This document shows positions 48,101 through 59,855 of a stretch of 64,000 nt of DNA, piece by piece. Source of the stretch: Ramazzottius varieornatus (taxonomy: Eukaryota; Tardigrada; Eutardigrada; Parachela; Ramazzottiidae); NCBI GenBank assembly GCA_001949185.1, contig BDGG01000004.1, forward strand, positions 4,666,554 through 4,730,553, written 5' to 3'. The first letter of the stretch is position 1. Every line of letters begins with the position of its first letter. The translations under genes were made by a program, and so were the position numbers. Under the pieces are notes generated by a model, which was given only the letters and a program-made list of their open reading frames with translations, had not been told where the DNA came from and did no database searches.

Positions 48101-49815
48101 GTATCATACAAGCTCTGAAATGCCACGGTGGTAGAAGCGATTATGAAGAAGGCCAAATGACCGCACTTCACCCTTCCATCTTTCCATATCGCGCATTCAA
48201 TAACCGGCTTTTCCTTCCTTCCTTCCACCATCAAGATGAAATATCAGCTTGCATGGCTGGATATCTGTCTGTCTAACCGGGCATTTAGTGGTTTGGTCAC
48301 TTTCCACTCTTCAACAACAACACATTACCCATTCATTTCCCTCCGCGACCACCAACCTAAACTCTTGCACATATTTCTCTCTAGCCGACAAACTCTTTTT
48401 TCCTTCCCGTGTTATCACTACCACGAAACGTTGTGTGTGTACTTTTTTTCGTCAAAGTTACCCTGACCGACTTTTCAACCAAGAGATAGTTGAGGAGGAG
48501 AAGGCAGGAGAGACCCACAGAGACACAGAGACACGTGAACGTATACAGTGCAAACAGTGGAGCAGTGTTTGTTCTGACAGAACAGATTATTTCCGGCTAC
48601 AGTTGCATCCTCCTAATATTCGACCGCTAGCCTCAACATTGATGCTGATGATTTACCGATAAGGCACGCTTGGCAGAAAGGATTTGCTTCTTTATAGCGC
48701 AAAGAGGGGGAAAAAGTTATTATATTCTAGGTTGGAGCCGCGGTCGCGCAAGACTGGAGATTCAAGTGGCGGCTTTTCAGTTCGTTGCTACATTCAAAAA
48801 GCCGCCATTATTCTTTCATCGGGTCCAACTCTAGATTGCAACTGTACTGTTGAAAAGCCTACAAGACGCAAAAGCCCACTTTTCCGTCTTAAAAAGCAGT
48901 GTAGTACGTTGTGCGATAATAACCCTTTTCCTGTCGCGCACTCGGGACGACGAACTGCGGCACGCGGCGCAGTCATCAGCAGAGTTCCCGACAACAAAGA
49001 CCCACTATTGATCAAAGTGCCAAAACTGGTTCTGGCAACGCCGGGCAGAAAAAAACACGCTTGGATCTCTTGCCTGTCGCTCGAGTTGGGTGAAGGCTAA
49101 AGCCGATCATAGTTAACAAAGAGGAACTTGCCGGCGAGTGCGCCACTTGATGGAGGGAGGTTGATCAGCCTGCTTAAGCTTTGATAATACAGTTGGGGGC
49201 AGTGTATCAATGCTTGATGATCAAAGCACTTTGGGGCGCCGTCGATCTACTTGCATGCCTACGAGGACCCAGTTAATAACCAGGAAGACTCTCTAATGTT
49301 GCTGTTAGCTTCGGCTTTGATCTAGCTGGAGTGCGTGCAATGTAATGATTGAAGCCTCATTGAGGAAACCAGCGGTCCCTGTAACAATTTCGCCCAACGA
49401 CCTCGCTCTCCCTCATTCCCCACCAGCCACTTTGTGGACCAAACCGGGTAATCAAGCAAAAAGAGTCTAAGCCAAGGCAGCTCTCCGACCGTGGCTTGAT
49501 GGAAGGAACCCTCATTAGTTCCACCACCTTTCCGTCCCGTCATTATATCACTTTATCCACTAACCAACGTCATTTTTCTAATATGCACCCTGGGAAACAT
49601 TCACACTGATGAGAACGGTTCAGACCTTTTCTTCTTGTGTGACCAAAAGACAGACTTGGGTTTTACGGTATGTAAATGTGCAACTTACCGTTGTTGACTT
49701 CCACCCGGGCTTTGACGTTTTCCTGCCACATGCGGCCATCTATTCCAACGATGAGGACAAGGAGGAAGAAGGGAAGGAGAAGAAGGGCGAAGGCGGAAGA
49801 GGAAGGAAGGTCCAT
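36194..49815 (-). CDS. transmembrane semaphorin (Sema-PSI-TM)
   Basis: Nine coding exons: 49815-49689, 41441-41330, 40710-40665, 39395-39333, 38574-38247, 38184-37260, 37194-37082, 36757-36707, 36570-36194. Phases match and give 713 aa. Exon 1 encodes a Leu/Phe-rich signal peptide. The Sema domain follows with family landmarks: FRLLNRDEHSVLIGARNAIY, CDNFITM, GTDYRTTPDMY, FTFFREE, ARICRSDRGG, KWLTTYLKARLQC, RPGSCVDD, LSFMSSHTTM, YDILYIGTDDGKVLK. A PSI module (CRECVALRDPHCAWFNNQC) lies near residues 510-535. One membrane segment is at about 607-630 (AVAVVITLLLSLVAGFVIG), followed by a Ser/Tyr-rich tail of about 83 aa. No Ig domain is seen, so the layout resembles class 1/6 semaphorins, guidance ligands of plexins at the cell surface. 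Intron 1 is 8.2 kb, far longer than any other here. Hairpin elements lie in introns 1, 2 and 4. Confidence 0.92.
39058..39180. repeat. hairpin element copy 10
   Basis: In semaphorin intron 4. Subtype with arms GGACGTGGACAAATGAACTG and CAGTTCCTTTCCCCACGTCC; cores TCAAGTGGCGCACG and GTGTGCGCCACTCG. Confidence 0.85.
41087..41207. repeat. hairpin element copy 11
   Basis: In semaphorin intron 2. Arms GGGAGCTTGGCAAATGAGCT and GTTCGTTTCTCCCAAG; cores CTCAAGCGGCGCACA and CGTGCGCCACTTGAG; loop CAGTGTTGTTGGCTGGAAG. Confidence 0.85.
46721..46829. repeat. hairpin element copy 12
   Basis: In semaphorin intron 1. Begins GGGACATGGGCAAATCG; cores CCCAAGTGGCGCACAC and ACGTGCGCCACTTAAG; loop CTGACAACACTGGAA. 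Confidence 0.8.
49125..49160. repeat. hairpin element half copy 13
   Basis: In semaphorin intron 1. Only the right core (CGAGTGCGCCACTTGATGG) is recognisable; the opposing arm is missing. Confidence 0.5.
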
Positions 49816-50996
49816 GGTCAAGCGTTGGCGTCACGCTTGTGTTATTCCCGTAAGGTTCGATCTACACACACCTGCAATGACAGAAAACAAACGCCAAAGT
49901 TAGACCACGTTTGATCATTGCGCTGCTACAACAATCGAGTCGAACAACCTCGGATCAACATAAGGGTTTAGGCAGTCAAAGAATTCTTATCAATCATGTT
50001 GTTGTTGTGGATATGGTCGAGATAAGCTCAAGCTGCATAGAAAATGAAGTATGGATATACTCCCCATGATAAAGGTACTTTCGATTTGGCACGCTTGTAA
50101 ATCTGTCTCCATCATAAAGCCTTTATAACGACTGCTGCAGTACCCTTCCAGCTCCAAACTATATGGCGTATACACAGGATGGATTGACATGCTAGACATG
50201 TAGCCCCATAAATTCTCGAAGAATAAAGAAGCTTAGCCAGTACAGCTATGGTACTGCAGGCTATGGACCTTCGGCAAAAAACATTTCTATGAAGGTATAT
50301 ACGCCAATTTGATTGCTTTCGAGTGTCACGAACTTGGCCAGGCATCGGGCTAGTCCTCCTCCCTTTTGCTATTTCCGGTTTGCAATCTCGATGGGCCGAT
50401 CGAAACAAAGGGGCAAGAATTAGAGTGCCTGATGACTGTTCGCCCACAGTCTGCCTTTTCCGGTTTTGTGTGGAGTCGTCAGACAATTATAAAGTGGCAA
50501 GAAAACAAATGGCGGAAAGCCACCCGTGGCGCCTCAACCACCAGTCCACCATAATGGAATAATTATAGATGGAAGGAGGTAGAGATCGAAAGATGGAAGC
50601 TAGATTAATTCAAGCAGCCTACACATACTATCCTCTCGGTCCTCTGGCAAAGTCATCACTGTGCATATTTCAGCAGAGTGAATATCCATAAAGTTCCCTG
50701 GCGTCAGGCACGGAGGACATATTATCATAAGCTACGAAAGATGACCAGCAAGCGAAGGAGAGAAAGCCCATGGCGATGGTCAAGACTAAGCCAGAGCTGA
50801 GCTTGAGGTCGTTCATGACATGTCGAGAAATTCCTGTCTTTGTTCACCCCTCAACTTCATAATTTTCCATCTCAGCTTCTGCCATCTTTTCTTAGTGATA
50901 ATCGCCCTTTCAGTCTAGCTGCACTCTCCATTATCCTCCATCCATCGTAAAATGACCTGCAGATGAGAGACCTGAATTCTTCATAAATCAAAAACG

Positions 50997-51117
50997 TAAC
51001 TCGGTAAATGAACTCGACCAGTTCGTTTTCCCAAGTGGCGCACGGTACCAGCCAGTAACACTGAACATGCGCGCCACTTGGGGCAGCGATCTGGTCGAGT
51101 ACCTTTGCCATGCTCCC
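50997..51117. repeat. hairpin element copy 14
   Basis: Upstream of the semaphorin gene. Arms AACTCGGTAAATGAACTCGA and TCGAGTACCTTTGCCATGCT; cores CCCAAGTGGCGCACGG and GCGCGCCACTTGGGG; loop ACCAGCCAGTAACACTG. Confidence 0.85.
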
Positions 51118-54100
51118 AAATGCTACAGTTGTGCAGCAGCACAAAATTAGCCTGCGACTACAAAATATATCAGGTCTGGTAGTCTGTGCATGGTGATGGA
51201 CGTCTGGTTGATGAAAACATCTTGTGGTTGTAGGCCAACCGTCATTCTCGTCTTCACTCGCGCACCTGCACCAAACGACTATCAAGAAGAAGAAAAAATG
51301 AAAGAGCGGCCTAGATTGACGCATAGAATTTATGAATATGCATGTTATATTTGTAGACCATGTCGGCATATGATGGTCAAGCCGTGGTTATTTGCGAGTC
51401 GCTCTTCCTTTGTTGTCAATCACCATTAACACATTGGACTTGCATGGATGGACACGGGGACCGCGCCAATATGCATGGGCCAATATATATATACATGCGC
51501 GAGTGTTAGGGGAAGTAAAGCGAAGACACCTGTGCACACAGCCTCCATCGGTACTCGTCCTGCCTCTTCCTGTGCAGATGAAGCGCTTTGTTTCAAGCCT
51601 TCCCAACCATGCAGCGCCATTTTCGCCTGTACAGTTGTAGAGCAGACTGTTTGTGCCGAGGGGAAACAGGACAAAGGTGGACAGTGGCCACCGTTCTTCA
51701 TAATCTGGCCTGGCCACATTCTTTCTAGCTTTGCTCGCCTGACTGTGCTTGCTATCCAACTTCCATCATGCCTTCTTGTCCGTCCTTCCTCGATAGCATC
51801 ACGCGTTGCCTGGCCTTTGGCCATCCATCCTGGGCTGGCGCTTATTTACGGCTACATGCGAGCTGGCCTTTCGAGTCATCCTTCCTACCTTCCTTCCATC
51901 CGCCATTACTGTGCTGTACAGCCTTCGAGACCGCGCAATCTTGTACTGTATACCTTTTGCCAAAAAGCCGCGGTAAACGCAACAACTGCTACCTAGACTT
52001 GCCACAAAAGAAACGACGCACAATATGCAGCAATCAAGTTCAACAAAATTTCATGAATGTGGCTTGGGAATCGCGCATCGATTTTCCTTCGAAACTGCAC
52101 CCAAAAAACTTACCGATTTGTTTTCACAACCAGCGATTTCTGTCAGTCGACACTCAAGCTATTAATCCACGGATAGACTTGTCGTTCCAGGGCATCTTTG
52201 CAGAGGGAATTAATGGGCACGAATGGAAAGGAAAGGCCAAGGCAGAGTAAACAGGCAGGTCCACCGGTGAAACGGGGTAGTTTGTCGACAGGACGTCACC
52301 AATAAAAGCCAAGCAAATCAACGCACTTCCGCTGACGCACAACCGATCAACGATTCTCGATAGCTGGATATCCACGAGTCAGCGAAGAAATCCAAGGATG
52401 TCGAGGGAAGCTGTCCGATGGTAGAATTGTCTCTGAAGAATAAGCACCGACTTAAATGATTATTTTCATGAAAATGACGGCGAATGTCCAGATAGGAAAT
52501 CCACTACGGCAGAAAATGACGGCGCACACTAATGCACGCTCAGTCTGCATCTCGGCACACATGCAGGCAGCTCCACCCATAATCGGGCAACTCATCCTCA
52601 TTCGTCAGCTGTACTCTACAGCGGCTAAAGAGACGTACGAGTATGCCCGGATCGCAACAGAGGGCGCTCAGAGCACAGACCGGGATGGTGGATTGGTTCC
52701 GTTAGCCGCTATAATGCTGTTGTTTTCGCCGAACAGCGCTTTTCTAACATAACAGAAAGCGACGTTTTGCCATCACGAATGCTGCTCAAAAAATGCCTTA
52801 CTTACGTCACTTTACGTTTTTTCACGACAAAGATGGCTCCCGGTACGCAAGTGTGGGTAAAGAAAAACAGACTGTTAGTGTAACAGTTCGAGGCTTGTCC
52901 GGTTGCCGGCAGTTCGCTATGAAGATCTTTAGCCCAATTTTTTAGCAGTGAAAAAATGATGGGGAAAAACAGTAATGTTGTGACGTGCAAGCTCGAACGG
53001 CAAAACAGGCCTGAATATACCTGACGTCGCAGTCGGTCAGCATTGCTGATGGATCTGTTTGAAAACCAGTTTGCAGTTGAAATGCATTGTACGTCCACCA
53101 TTGGACCCATCAACAAGTTCATTGAATTTAAGTAAAGTCTTGGAAAACAAACTTCTTGACAGTGAATTACTACAAAGCTTTCCTGCTTCATCCCGGCTTT
53201 ACATCTTCACCAGCTACCATGACTGATCTCCACCGGACGGCAATCAATGCTCAGCCTAGTCAGCTCAGCTTTGCAGCAAAATTTAAGCTTTTAACCTGTT
53301 CGATACAGATACCGCATTCGACTCATTTGTATGCAGTTCGGGGTCGTTGCCAATAGATTAGCAAATTCAATACTCTTTCCATTTGCAGTTTTAATTGACA
53401 TTGTGATGGAGTAAAGGCTGTGCCGGTACTTCGAATACTAGTCCGAGTTAAACCCTAAGTATAGAGAACTGCGTAATAAAATACGTACTATTGCCCGCAC
53501 CGTAGTTCAAATTCTTCGCCGCGTAAGGCGCAATCTTACACGAAAACCAGCCTGTCAGCTACGCTAGCCACTTGGTCCATTATCTTCCAGGTACCCGAAG
53601 TATCCTATTGTGAATATTAACAGAAGACGGACCAGAGAGAAGAGCTCGCGTGAGAAAAAAATCATTTCCTCGTTGATTCGTAGTTATCCTCCGTCAGACT
53701 TCGGTGATCAGAATTATATCTTTGTCTGAATATGCCCTGTGTGAAAGAAAAGGTAATCTGCTGGTGATCAGTTGGCGGAACCATGCTGATAAATGGCCGC
53801 ACTTTTCCTACCTCTTGATCCTTGTAGGACATGTAATTTCAGCTGCGCCGAGAAAAGTGTTTTGTGGCGGCCATGAAGCGCTGGGCTACTACTGCTTCTT
53901 CTCACTGATAATTCTCGCTCTTATATCTGTGTGCAAATCTCGAAGGTTGCGTCCAACGCTGTGGCAGGCCACGAGACGACGGTTTGCGATTTTTCTTGAC
54001 CACATTCCACTTGGCTGCAGCATAGGACGCTTCTGTCTCAGGATGTGCTTGAGAGGCAACAAGGGTCTTCTAAGTGGTACCAGCTGGACAGTTAGTCTTG

Positions 54101-57100
54101 CGCTGGACGTGATGTTGAGAAAGAAACTTTTCCACCGGCCTAATCAGCAGGAACCTCTAGAACTTCGCATAACCTGTCAAGAGTCTAACCTTCGTCTTCT
54201 CGATTTGCATGGCAGATGCTACCGTACGTTATGCCATAACCGCCATGTGGAAAAAACGTTTGCATTTAGGATAGCCATCTGATAACAAAGTTTCTCCTAT
54301 AGCGAGCATAATCATCTTCTTCTCTTCGGAGGTTTAAACGAACGCCTGTAAACACTACAATCAACAAAGTCTGCGCATAGGACGGACAAGAAAATATTCA
54401 CGTCCAGCTAATTGGCTATTTGGAGCCGCCCAACATATGCAAAAGTGGCATAGTTCAATAAAGTCACGTTACGATCAAACCAGACCTTCGAGAATGCAGG
54501 GCGTTTCCCCTCGCAGAAAAACTACCGCACTGTCCCGCGAAGAATTCCCTTTTCTGGGCCCAATAAGACCGGAGCTCCCTCAACGACGAAATGACAAAGT
54601 GACACGAAAAAATTGATCCCGTTAGCATATGGCACGCCTTACGATCAAGTTATAACATTACACATCGATCAGCACTGTACCGATCAGGGGAAGTAGGCTA
54701 AATGTCAAAGAAAACAAAGACACAACCACCAATGAATAAGTGTCATATCATTGCTGGCTTTTTGAAGATACTATAACGAGGCTGTCTCGTTGGACAATGA
54801 GAAAACATGTGCTCTTCTATAATTATACAGCATACACGGTAGGACGGAATGCCGGTGGTTGGAACAACGGATTTCAGCTGCATGATTCGAATCAAAGGAA
54901 GGTATCGGAGATCCTTTTCTTTTCTGCGCGCACAATGTGATGTTCATTTTGGTTTAAAATGGGAAAATAATAGCAATTATAATGGGTACGTCGTCAGCGC
55001 ACAACTTTTACGACTTCCCGCATATGCCGCTAGTCTTTCTGGCTGAGATAATTCAGTGATCCGTACCTCGCGCTCTTACATGTAGGCGTTTCTCAACCAT
55101 AAAACTTTTCATCCAGCACATTGTCACGTCGGAAAATATTGTAATGCGCCCAACTCCATAATCTTGAAAGTTCACTATGCCTGGCATTGAGCGGAGGCAC
55201 TTTTACATAAGCGACCTGGGAAAGTCAGATTTTGATGGGAACGAGCCAAGAACACTTTCCTAATTATGTTCGTTATCGCTGTAACATCAAGTTCAGCATG
55301 TTTTTTGGCGAAGACTTGAGCTAGCGTCGAGTTAAGAAATCTGGTCTTTTTTACCAATGCGTCTTTCAAGTCTATGCCTGCTGAATATATCAAGACCCAG
55401 CAAGATCTCTCGGCTGGAGATAGTCTCGGTCAGACAAAGCGAGAGCTTTGAATCAAGACGGCTTCGTGCTGCCCTCTATTTAACACTGTCTAGAACCGCT
55501 CTTTATACTGACAAAACTGTGGGTAGACCGACCAATGGTCAGCCTCGCAGTCAAATGCAATATTAATTTCTGGTGCACGTGCTACCCCCGAGAGAGTATG
55601 TTGCAGCATCTCCAAGCAGCACGCACCGATATGAAAAGATTAGCATCAGCAATGCAATTCCTTTTTGATGATAACCATTTGATCAACGCAAGAGAAATGC
55701 AAAATACAATGAAGCGTGAGCCTGTTTGAAATTCAGCCATACCGGTTGGAGAATCAATAGCTACTGTAGTATCCGGAACTAAATTCGACTGGGCATGGTG
55801 CAAGGAATACTGGGTCTGAATGCCGTACCTATTTCGGCCTGTCAAGAAAGCGTGGAAAGCAGCAACGTGCAAAAATGCCATCGTATACGTAATTAATGAT
55901 GCCATGAGACGGGCTTCCCGTTCGTGCAAGACAGCGAATCAAAATGTCGCCACCTCGCTGAATGTGTGAAGGTGCTCGTTGTTTCGGCGGCGCCGCTTAC
56001 AAGTATGCAGTTACAGTTTATTAATGATGAGTTCTACTTACTGGCCGATTCAGTAATGTCTTGATCGAAGTGCATGGGATAGTAGCAAGTATATATACTG
56101 CACGGAGACCTCTTGTAGCCTTGTAACGAAGAAGTCGCCGTTTCGTTCCGGTGCTGGTCTACGTTTCCCACCTAGCTCTCGACCTAGGGGATAGGGCCTG
56201 TATGGATAGGGTATCCTGTTTATACTGCGATCACAGTTTGCAAACCACGATGCAATCAATGACAAAAGTCGAGTCAGGCTTTAGAGAAACAGCTGTGAGA
56301 GACATGCGCCAGTGCAAGGGCACATTGTTTGCACTTCCGACGCTTCGTAATGAGATGTGACATGATAAGCGAACATTTTAATAATGCATATTCCCTCAAT
56401 TAGAGGGGATCAATGTACAGCGCGTGCAGGCGAGCGCGCGACCATCATGTCACACGAACGTACAGTACGTAGCCAGAACAAGAGCATTGTACGTAACTAA
56501 AGTCTTGTCCAGGGGGCGCTTGTTTTACTCCAGGCAGTTTTGCAATGCTCGGTGGATTGCACTCGTGTCTGATTGCCATGGACGTCCAGCCAAGGTCCAG
56601 CCCAGTGTCCAGAGTTACTGGGACTGAAATGTGGCTTGTTGTTTGCTCATCACATCCGACATCCAACTGACTGCATGGTCGGCAATTAAATCGGGATTTA
56701 GGAGTCGCCAGACCAGGGTAAACAGGGCTGGAGACGACACTCTTCTGCCAGACTAGACATCCAGATCAGACAGCAATTAATTAACTTTGTCTCTTTCCAC
56801 AAAAATACCGATCGACTATTCACGAGACAGTAATTAAGCTGCCATTTCTCACTGCGAGAAGTGCATAATGTTCGAGCCAGAAGCTCCATGCCAGACCATG
56901 CGGCAGCCAGTGTAATCACATGGCATCGGGAAAACATAATTATATTAATAGTACTCGATCAGTTAGATGTCCTTGCCTCCTGGACCTTGGTGAAAAACAC
57001 GGCTATCATTCCAGTACGAGTGTGGTTTCGCTTCGGTGACCCATGTCAGGTAAAACGGAGCCGGGAGTACCGTCAGAAAGGCAAGTAGTGATGCACCTGA

Positions 57101-58175
57101 ATGGCAGTATAGCTTATGGACAGATGGGACGTTAGAACAAGACCAACTAGATACAGCTGTAGCTAGTTGGTCCTGGTTAGAGTTCGAATGCTACAACCAC
57201 GCACCTCCTTGGGAACACGATATGTATGGGAAGAATAATCAAGATTGCATTTTCCGTTACGGTCAAGGTTGGGAAAGATGAGTAGAAGCTCGCACGCTAT
57301 GTGGATTCGGTATGGAATTGTTGTTCCAGTGACTGGACAGTAATTCATGCAGAAGCATTTCCCGCATCGTACATGCTGAGAGCAAAGGTGCCGACTCTGA
57401 ATCTTAAGTTACCGGCATACGTCGTCAGGGTATCTAAGATATCGTACAAGTGTGTGCGTGAATAAAAGGAACGGTCGCCTGTTTTTTTTACTGGAACTTA
57501 AATCGAGACAAGTAGAGCTTTCTCCAATGTGTTTTGTGAGGAACACCAGCCGTTTTCGAAAGTAATGGATTGTAGTGTTGATTGTAGAACGAAGTCTTCT
57601 CTTCAAGTTCGAGCCGAAACTACATGTGCGTCGCAATGCGAGGGGCGCCCTCTGCCTCTCATCCTGCATGCACCTACTGGGCAGATGGCGCTTTCTCGAG
57701 AACGAAGACAGGCATGGACTGAAGCGTATCAACTTCGGAGGTCGGATTGTTTTTGGCGAAGTCCCTCTTACGACGAAGTTTACTCTCAAGCAGTGCCAAT
57801 CATTCAATGTGGGAGTTGGGTTCTGGGTACGATGAAGCCAGAAAACCCAAGAACCCAAGAAAGACCATTGCCTTCTTCGCAGAAATGCTGCTCAACCACA
57901 CTGCTGATAAAGCTGAACGGTATGTGCACCGCGGACAGCTTTTCTGAAAACTCGTTTTTCGCGGACTACCGTGGGCCACCTAGTCCGCGAACCCCGGGTT
58001 CCAATGGTTCGAATGGTTTGCTGACAGCATCACACCTGGTCTTTTGCCAGACGAAGGCTTTCCTACGTGACCGGGTGGCAAAGGGATTGGATTATTCCGT
58101 TCAAGGGCGTGGTACAGTACATTACGTGATTTCTAGTTTACGTTAAGGATTCGCATTCCGCCTGACCTTCTCCCT

Positions 58176-58212
58176 GGAACGGAATTCGGAGCGGAATTCC
58201 GAATTCCGTTCC
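58176..58212. repeat. short perfect hairpin
   Basis: Arms GGAACGGAATTCGG and CCGAATTCCGTTCC (14 bp, perfect) around a 9-base loop, inside a locally repetitive GGAATTCCG/GTTCC tract (58150-58225). Confidence 0.75.
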
Positions 58213-58335
58213 GTTCCGTTCCTATTTTCCGTTTTCCAATACAGCCAGACCACAGATCGGAATTCCAAAACTGCAGTATAGAAGGCGAAAAGCCAGCCGG
58301 AAGCTCGGCTTGGCCCCGGCTGACAAGCTCTTCAG

Positions 58336-58405
58336 GATGGTTTCCCAAGTGAAGCATGCTTTCAACCAGTCACAATCAAAATCTGCGCCACTTGGAAAAA
58401 CCTAC
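58336..58405. repeat. hairpin element copy 15 (short)
   Basis: Intergenic. Cores TTTCCCAAGTGAAGCATGC and CTGCGCCACTTGGAAA with loop TTCAACCAGTCACAAT; the outer arms are mostly lost. Confidence 0.65.
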
Positions 58406-58697
58406 CCAGGCAATTTCCAGCCCACGGCAGCAAAACGTACCACGTGGCGTGGAAATAATAGCCATCCGGCGCAGTTCACCTGATCAGCGGTACGGACATG
58501 AGGTCACGTCATCAAGATTTCCCTTCCCGAGTCGAGAATTATTCCTTGTTCTTAAGTGTTTTGCCTCGAAGTTCGTACCATATTCTGGCTGCCTCTGTAA
58601 AGCTCAGCTCAACGAAAGCAGCATTTCTGAATTCTCAAAGCTTATCTCGTTGATGGTGAATGTGACGAAAGCGTCAAAGGCGGACAATTTTTGTCTC

Positions 58698-58960
58698 TGT
58701 AACGGGAGAAGATGCAAGTGTGAAGAAGACATTCGGATACTTTTCTGGTCAGCATAGGCCAGTCTAAAACATACTGAGATATGTTTCGGAACGACGCACA
58801 CCAAAACCGACAACAGATGAAGAGTATCCTGAAAGTTTTCTCGTAGGTTGTGAAGGCACCAAGGTCGGACCGCCGCGAACGATTTCCGTGTCCACAACGG
58901 GTAACGACGCAAGCAGGAAGCAAGCATTCTGAAACCTTCTCTGGCTGGAGCACACGGCAA
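58698..58960. repeat. diverged two-copy tandem repeat, period about 198 bp
   Basis: The stretch around 58698-58755 (AACGGGAGAAGATGCAAG and following) recurs in diverged form about 198 bp later around 58896-58953 (AACGGGTAACGACGCAAG and following). Both copies translate to a similar short minus-strand motif (KVSECLL), reflecting DNA similarity rather than evidence of a gene. Confidence 0.5.
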
Positions 58961-59438
58961 GGCCATCAGAAATAGGTTTTGTTTTGGTACGAAGGGTTTT
59001 AAAAACCGATGAAGGAGAAGAGAGGCTGTGAACGGAACTACGGAAGCAAGCCATGTTTGTGCTGTGCCTTTGGAATTCGGTTGATTGTCTTAACTTTTGA
59101 CTGATTGGACTTTTGTAGAGCCCCCCCCCGCCCCCCTACATTGATCGAGCGCCGCTCTACCGTTAGTATGGCTGACTATTCCATTCTTCTTCAGTTTCAC
59201 AATTTGCTCGTTGTTTTTTATGTTAAATCTATATCTTGTTCTACATGTTTGTTGATGCAAGATCATTGTCAGAAACCAAGGGAAGAAAGATGGCTAATGT
59301 AATGGAGAAGAAAGTCGTTCGAATGAACAAGACGGCGGCGACCAGCGATGGTTCCGATAGCGACGCTTAGTTGTCAGCCGCGCTGTCCGGCCGGCCACGA
59401 TTTTTCCCCTCATCCTCTGGTAACAAGGCCAAACAAAG

Positions 59439-59701
59439 CAGTGTTATTTTACTATGCAATTAAAATTATTAAAAGTCACGTGCTAATGTTAAGTCTACGT
59501 GATCAGCTGACTGCAAGTAAAATCAATTATCGCTGACGAATTTCAATTATTAAAATTAAAATTCGATTTCCTATTGTGGATCAAACAATCAAGCGAACAC
59601 CAATCCGCACAACTAAAACGATTTTAATTATTAAAATTAATTATTAAAACGATTTTAATTATTAAAATCGATTTCCTATCATAATGATTAAAATAACACT
59701 G
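59439..59701. mobile_element. hAT-type MITE, copy 2
   Basis: 263 bp, non-coding and AT-rich, with perfect 13-bp terminal inverted repeats CAGTGTTATTTTA and TAAAATAACACTG. It is flanked by a perfect 8-bp direct repeat AAACAAAG (59431-59438 and 59702-59709). CAGTG ends plus an 8-bp duplication are typical of hAT transposons. It shares its interior with the copy at 17966-18184 but has extra ATTAAAAT units, which explains the length difference. The intact ends and duplication suggest fairly recent insertion. Confidence 0.92.
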
Positions 59702-59717
59702 AAACAAAGCTCTTTTC

Positions 59718-59825
59718 ATCGCTGCCTTGCTGCGTTCGGCTTCCCGGAGAAGAAGCATCGACATTCGGACTAATCAAAAGAGCAACATTAGGCAAACAGT
59801 ACCACTCGAATACAACGAAAGCCTC
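59718..59825. repeat. left arm of a 108-bp inverted-repeat pair
   Basis: Reverse complement of 60684-60791 with a single mismatch by eye. It starts CATCGCTGCCTTGCTGCGTT and ends ACAACGAAAGCCTC. The left end lies 8 bp after the MITE target duplication. Confidence 0.9.
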
Positions 59826-59855
59826 GAAACAAGGAGGTCGACCTCCTTGTTTCGA
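59824..59855. repeat. 32-bp perfect palindrome
   Basis: Self-complementary around GTCGAC, reading TCGAAACAAGGAGGTC and its exact complement. It overlaps the inner end of the left inverted-repeat arm. TTCGAAGTGGC appears twice next to it (59851-59861 and 59872-59882). Confidence 0.9.

Larger units (their letters stand above)
41442..49688 (-). other. semaphorin intron 1 (8.2 kb)
   Basis: Non-coding by the model. It holds two hairpin elements (46721-46829 and a half copy at 49125-49160). The longest open frames inside (43516-43941 minus, 44660-45061 minus, 43869-44150 plus) show no family resemblance. A nested gene or regulatory elements are possible but nothing supports one directly. Confidence 0.6.

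Noticed and set aside
50872-51369. 165-codon minus-strand frame
   Set aside because: Its middle is a translation of a hairpin repeat element, and no family resemblance or splice context exists.
53704-54282. 192-codon plus-strand frame
   Set aside because: No recognisable domain, no splice neighbours, and composition like translated non-coding DNA; not enough to call a gene.
57529-58146. 205-codon plus-strand frame overlapping a 149-codon minus frame
   Set aside because: Both are open over the same DNA with no domain; a GPPSPRTPGSNG stretch suggested collagen but is far too short.
7966-58405. CRISPR array or tRNA/structural RNA genes as explanation for the repeated hairpins
   Set aside because: Copies are kilobases apart, lie in eukaryotic introns, have no spacer series, and lack tRNA arm layout or RNA polymerase III boxes.
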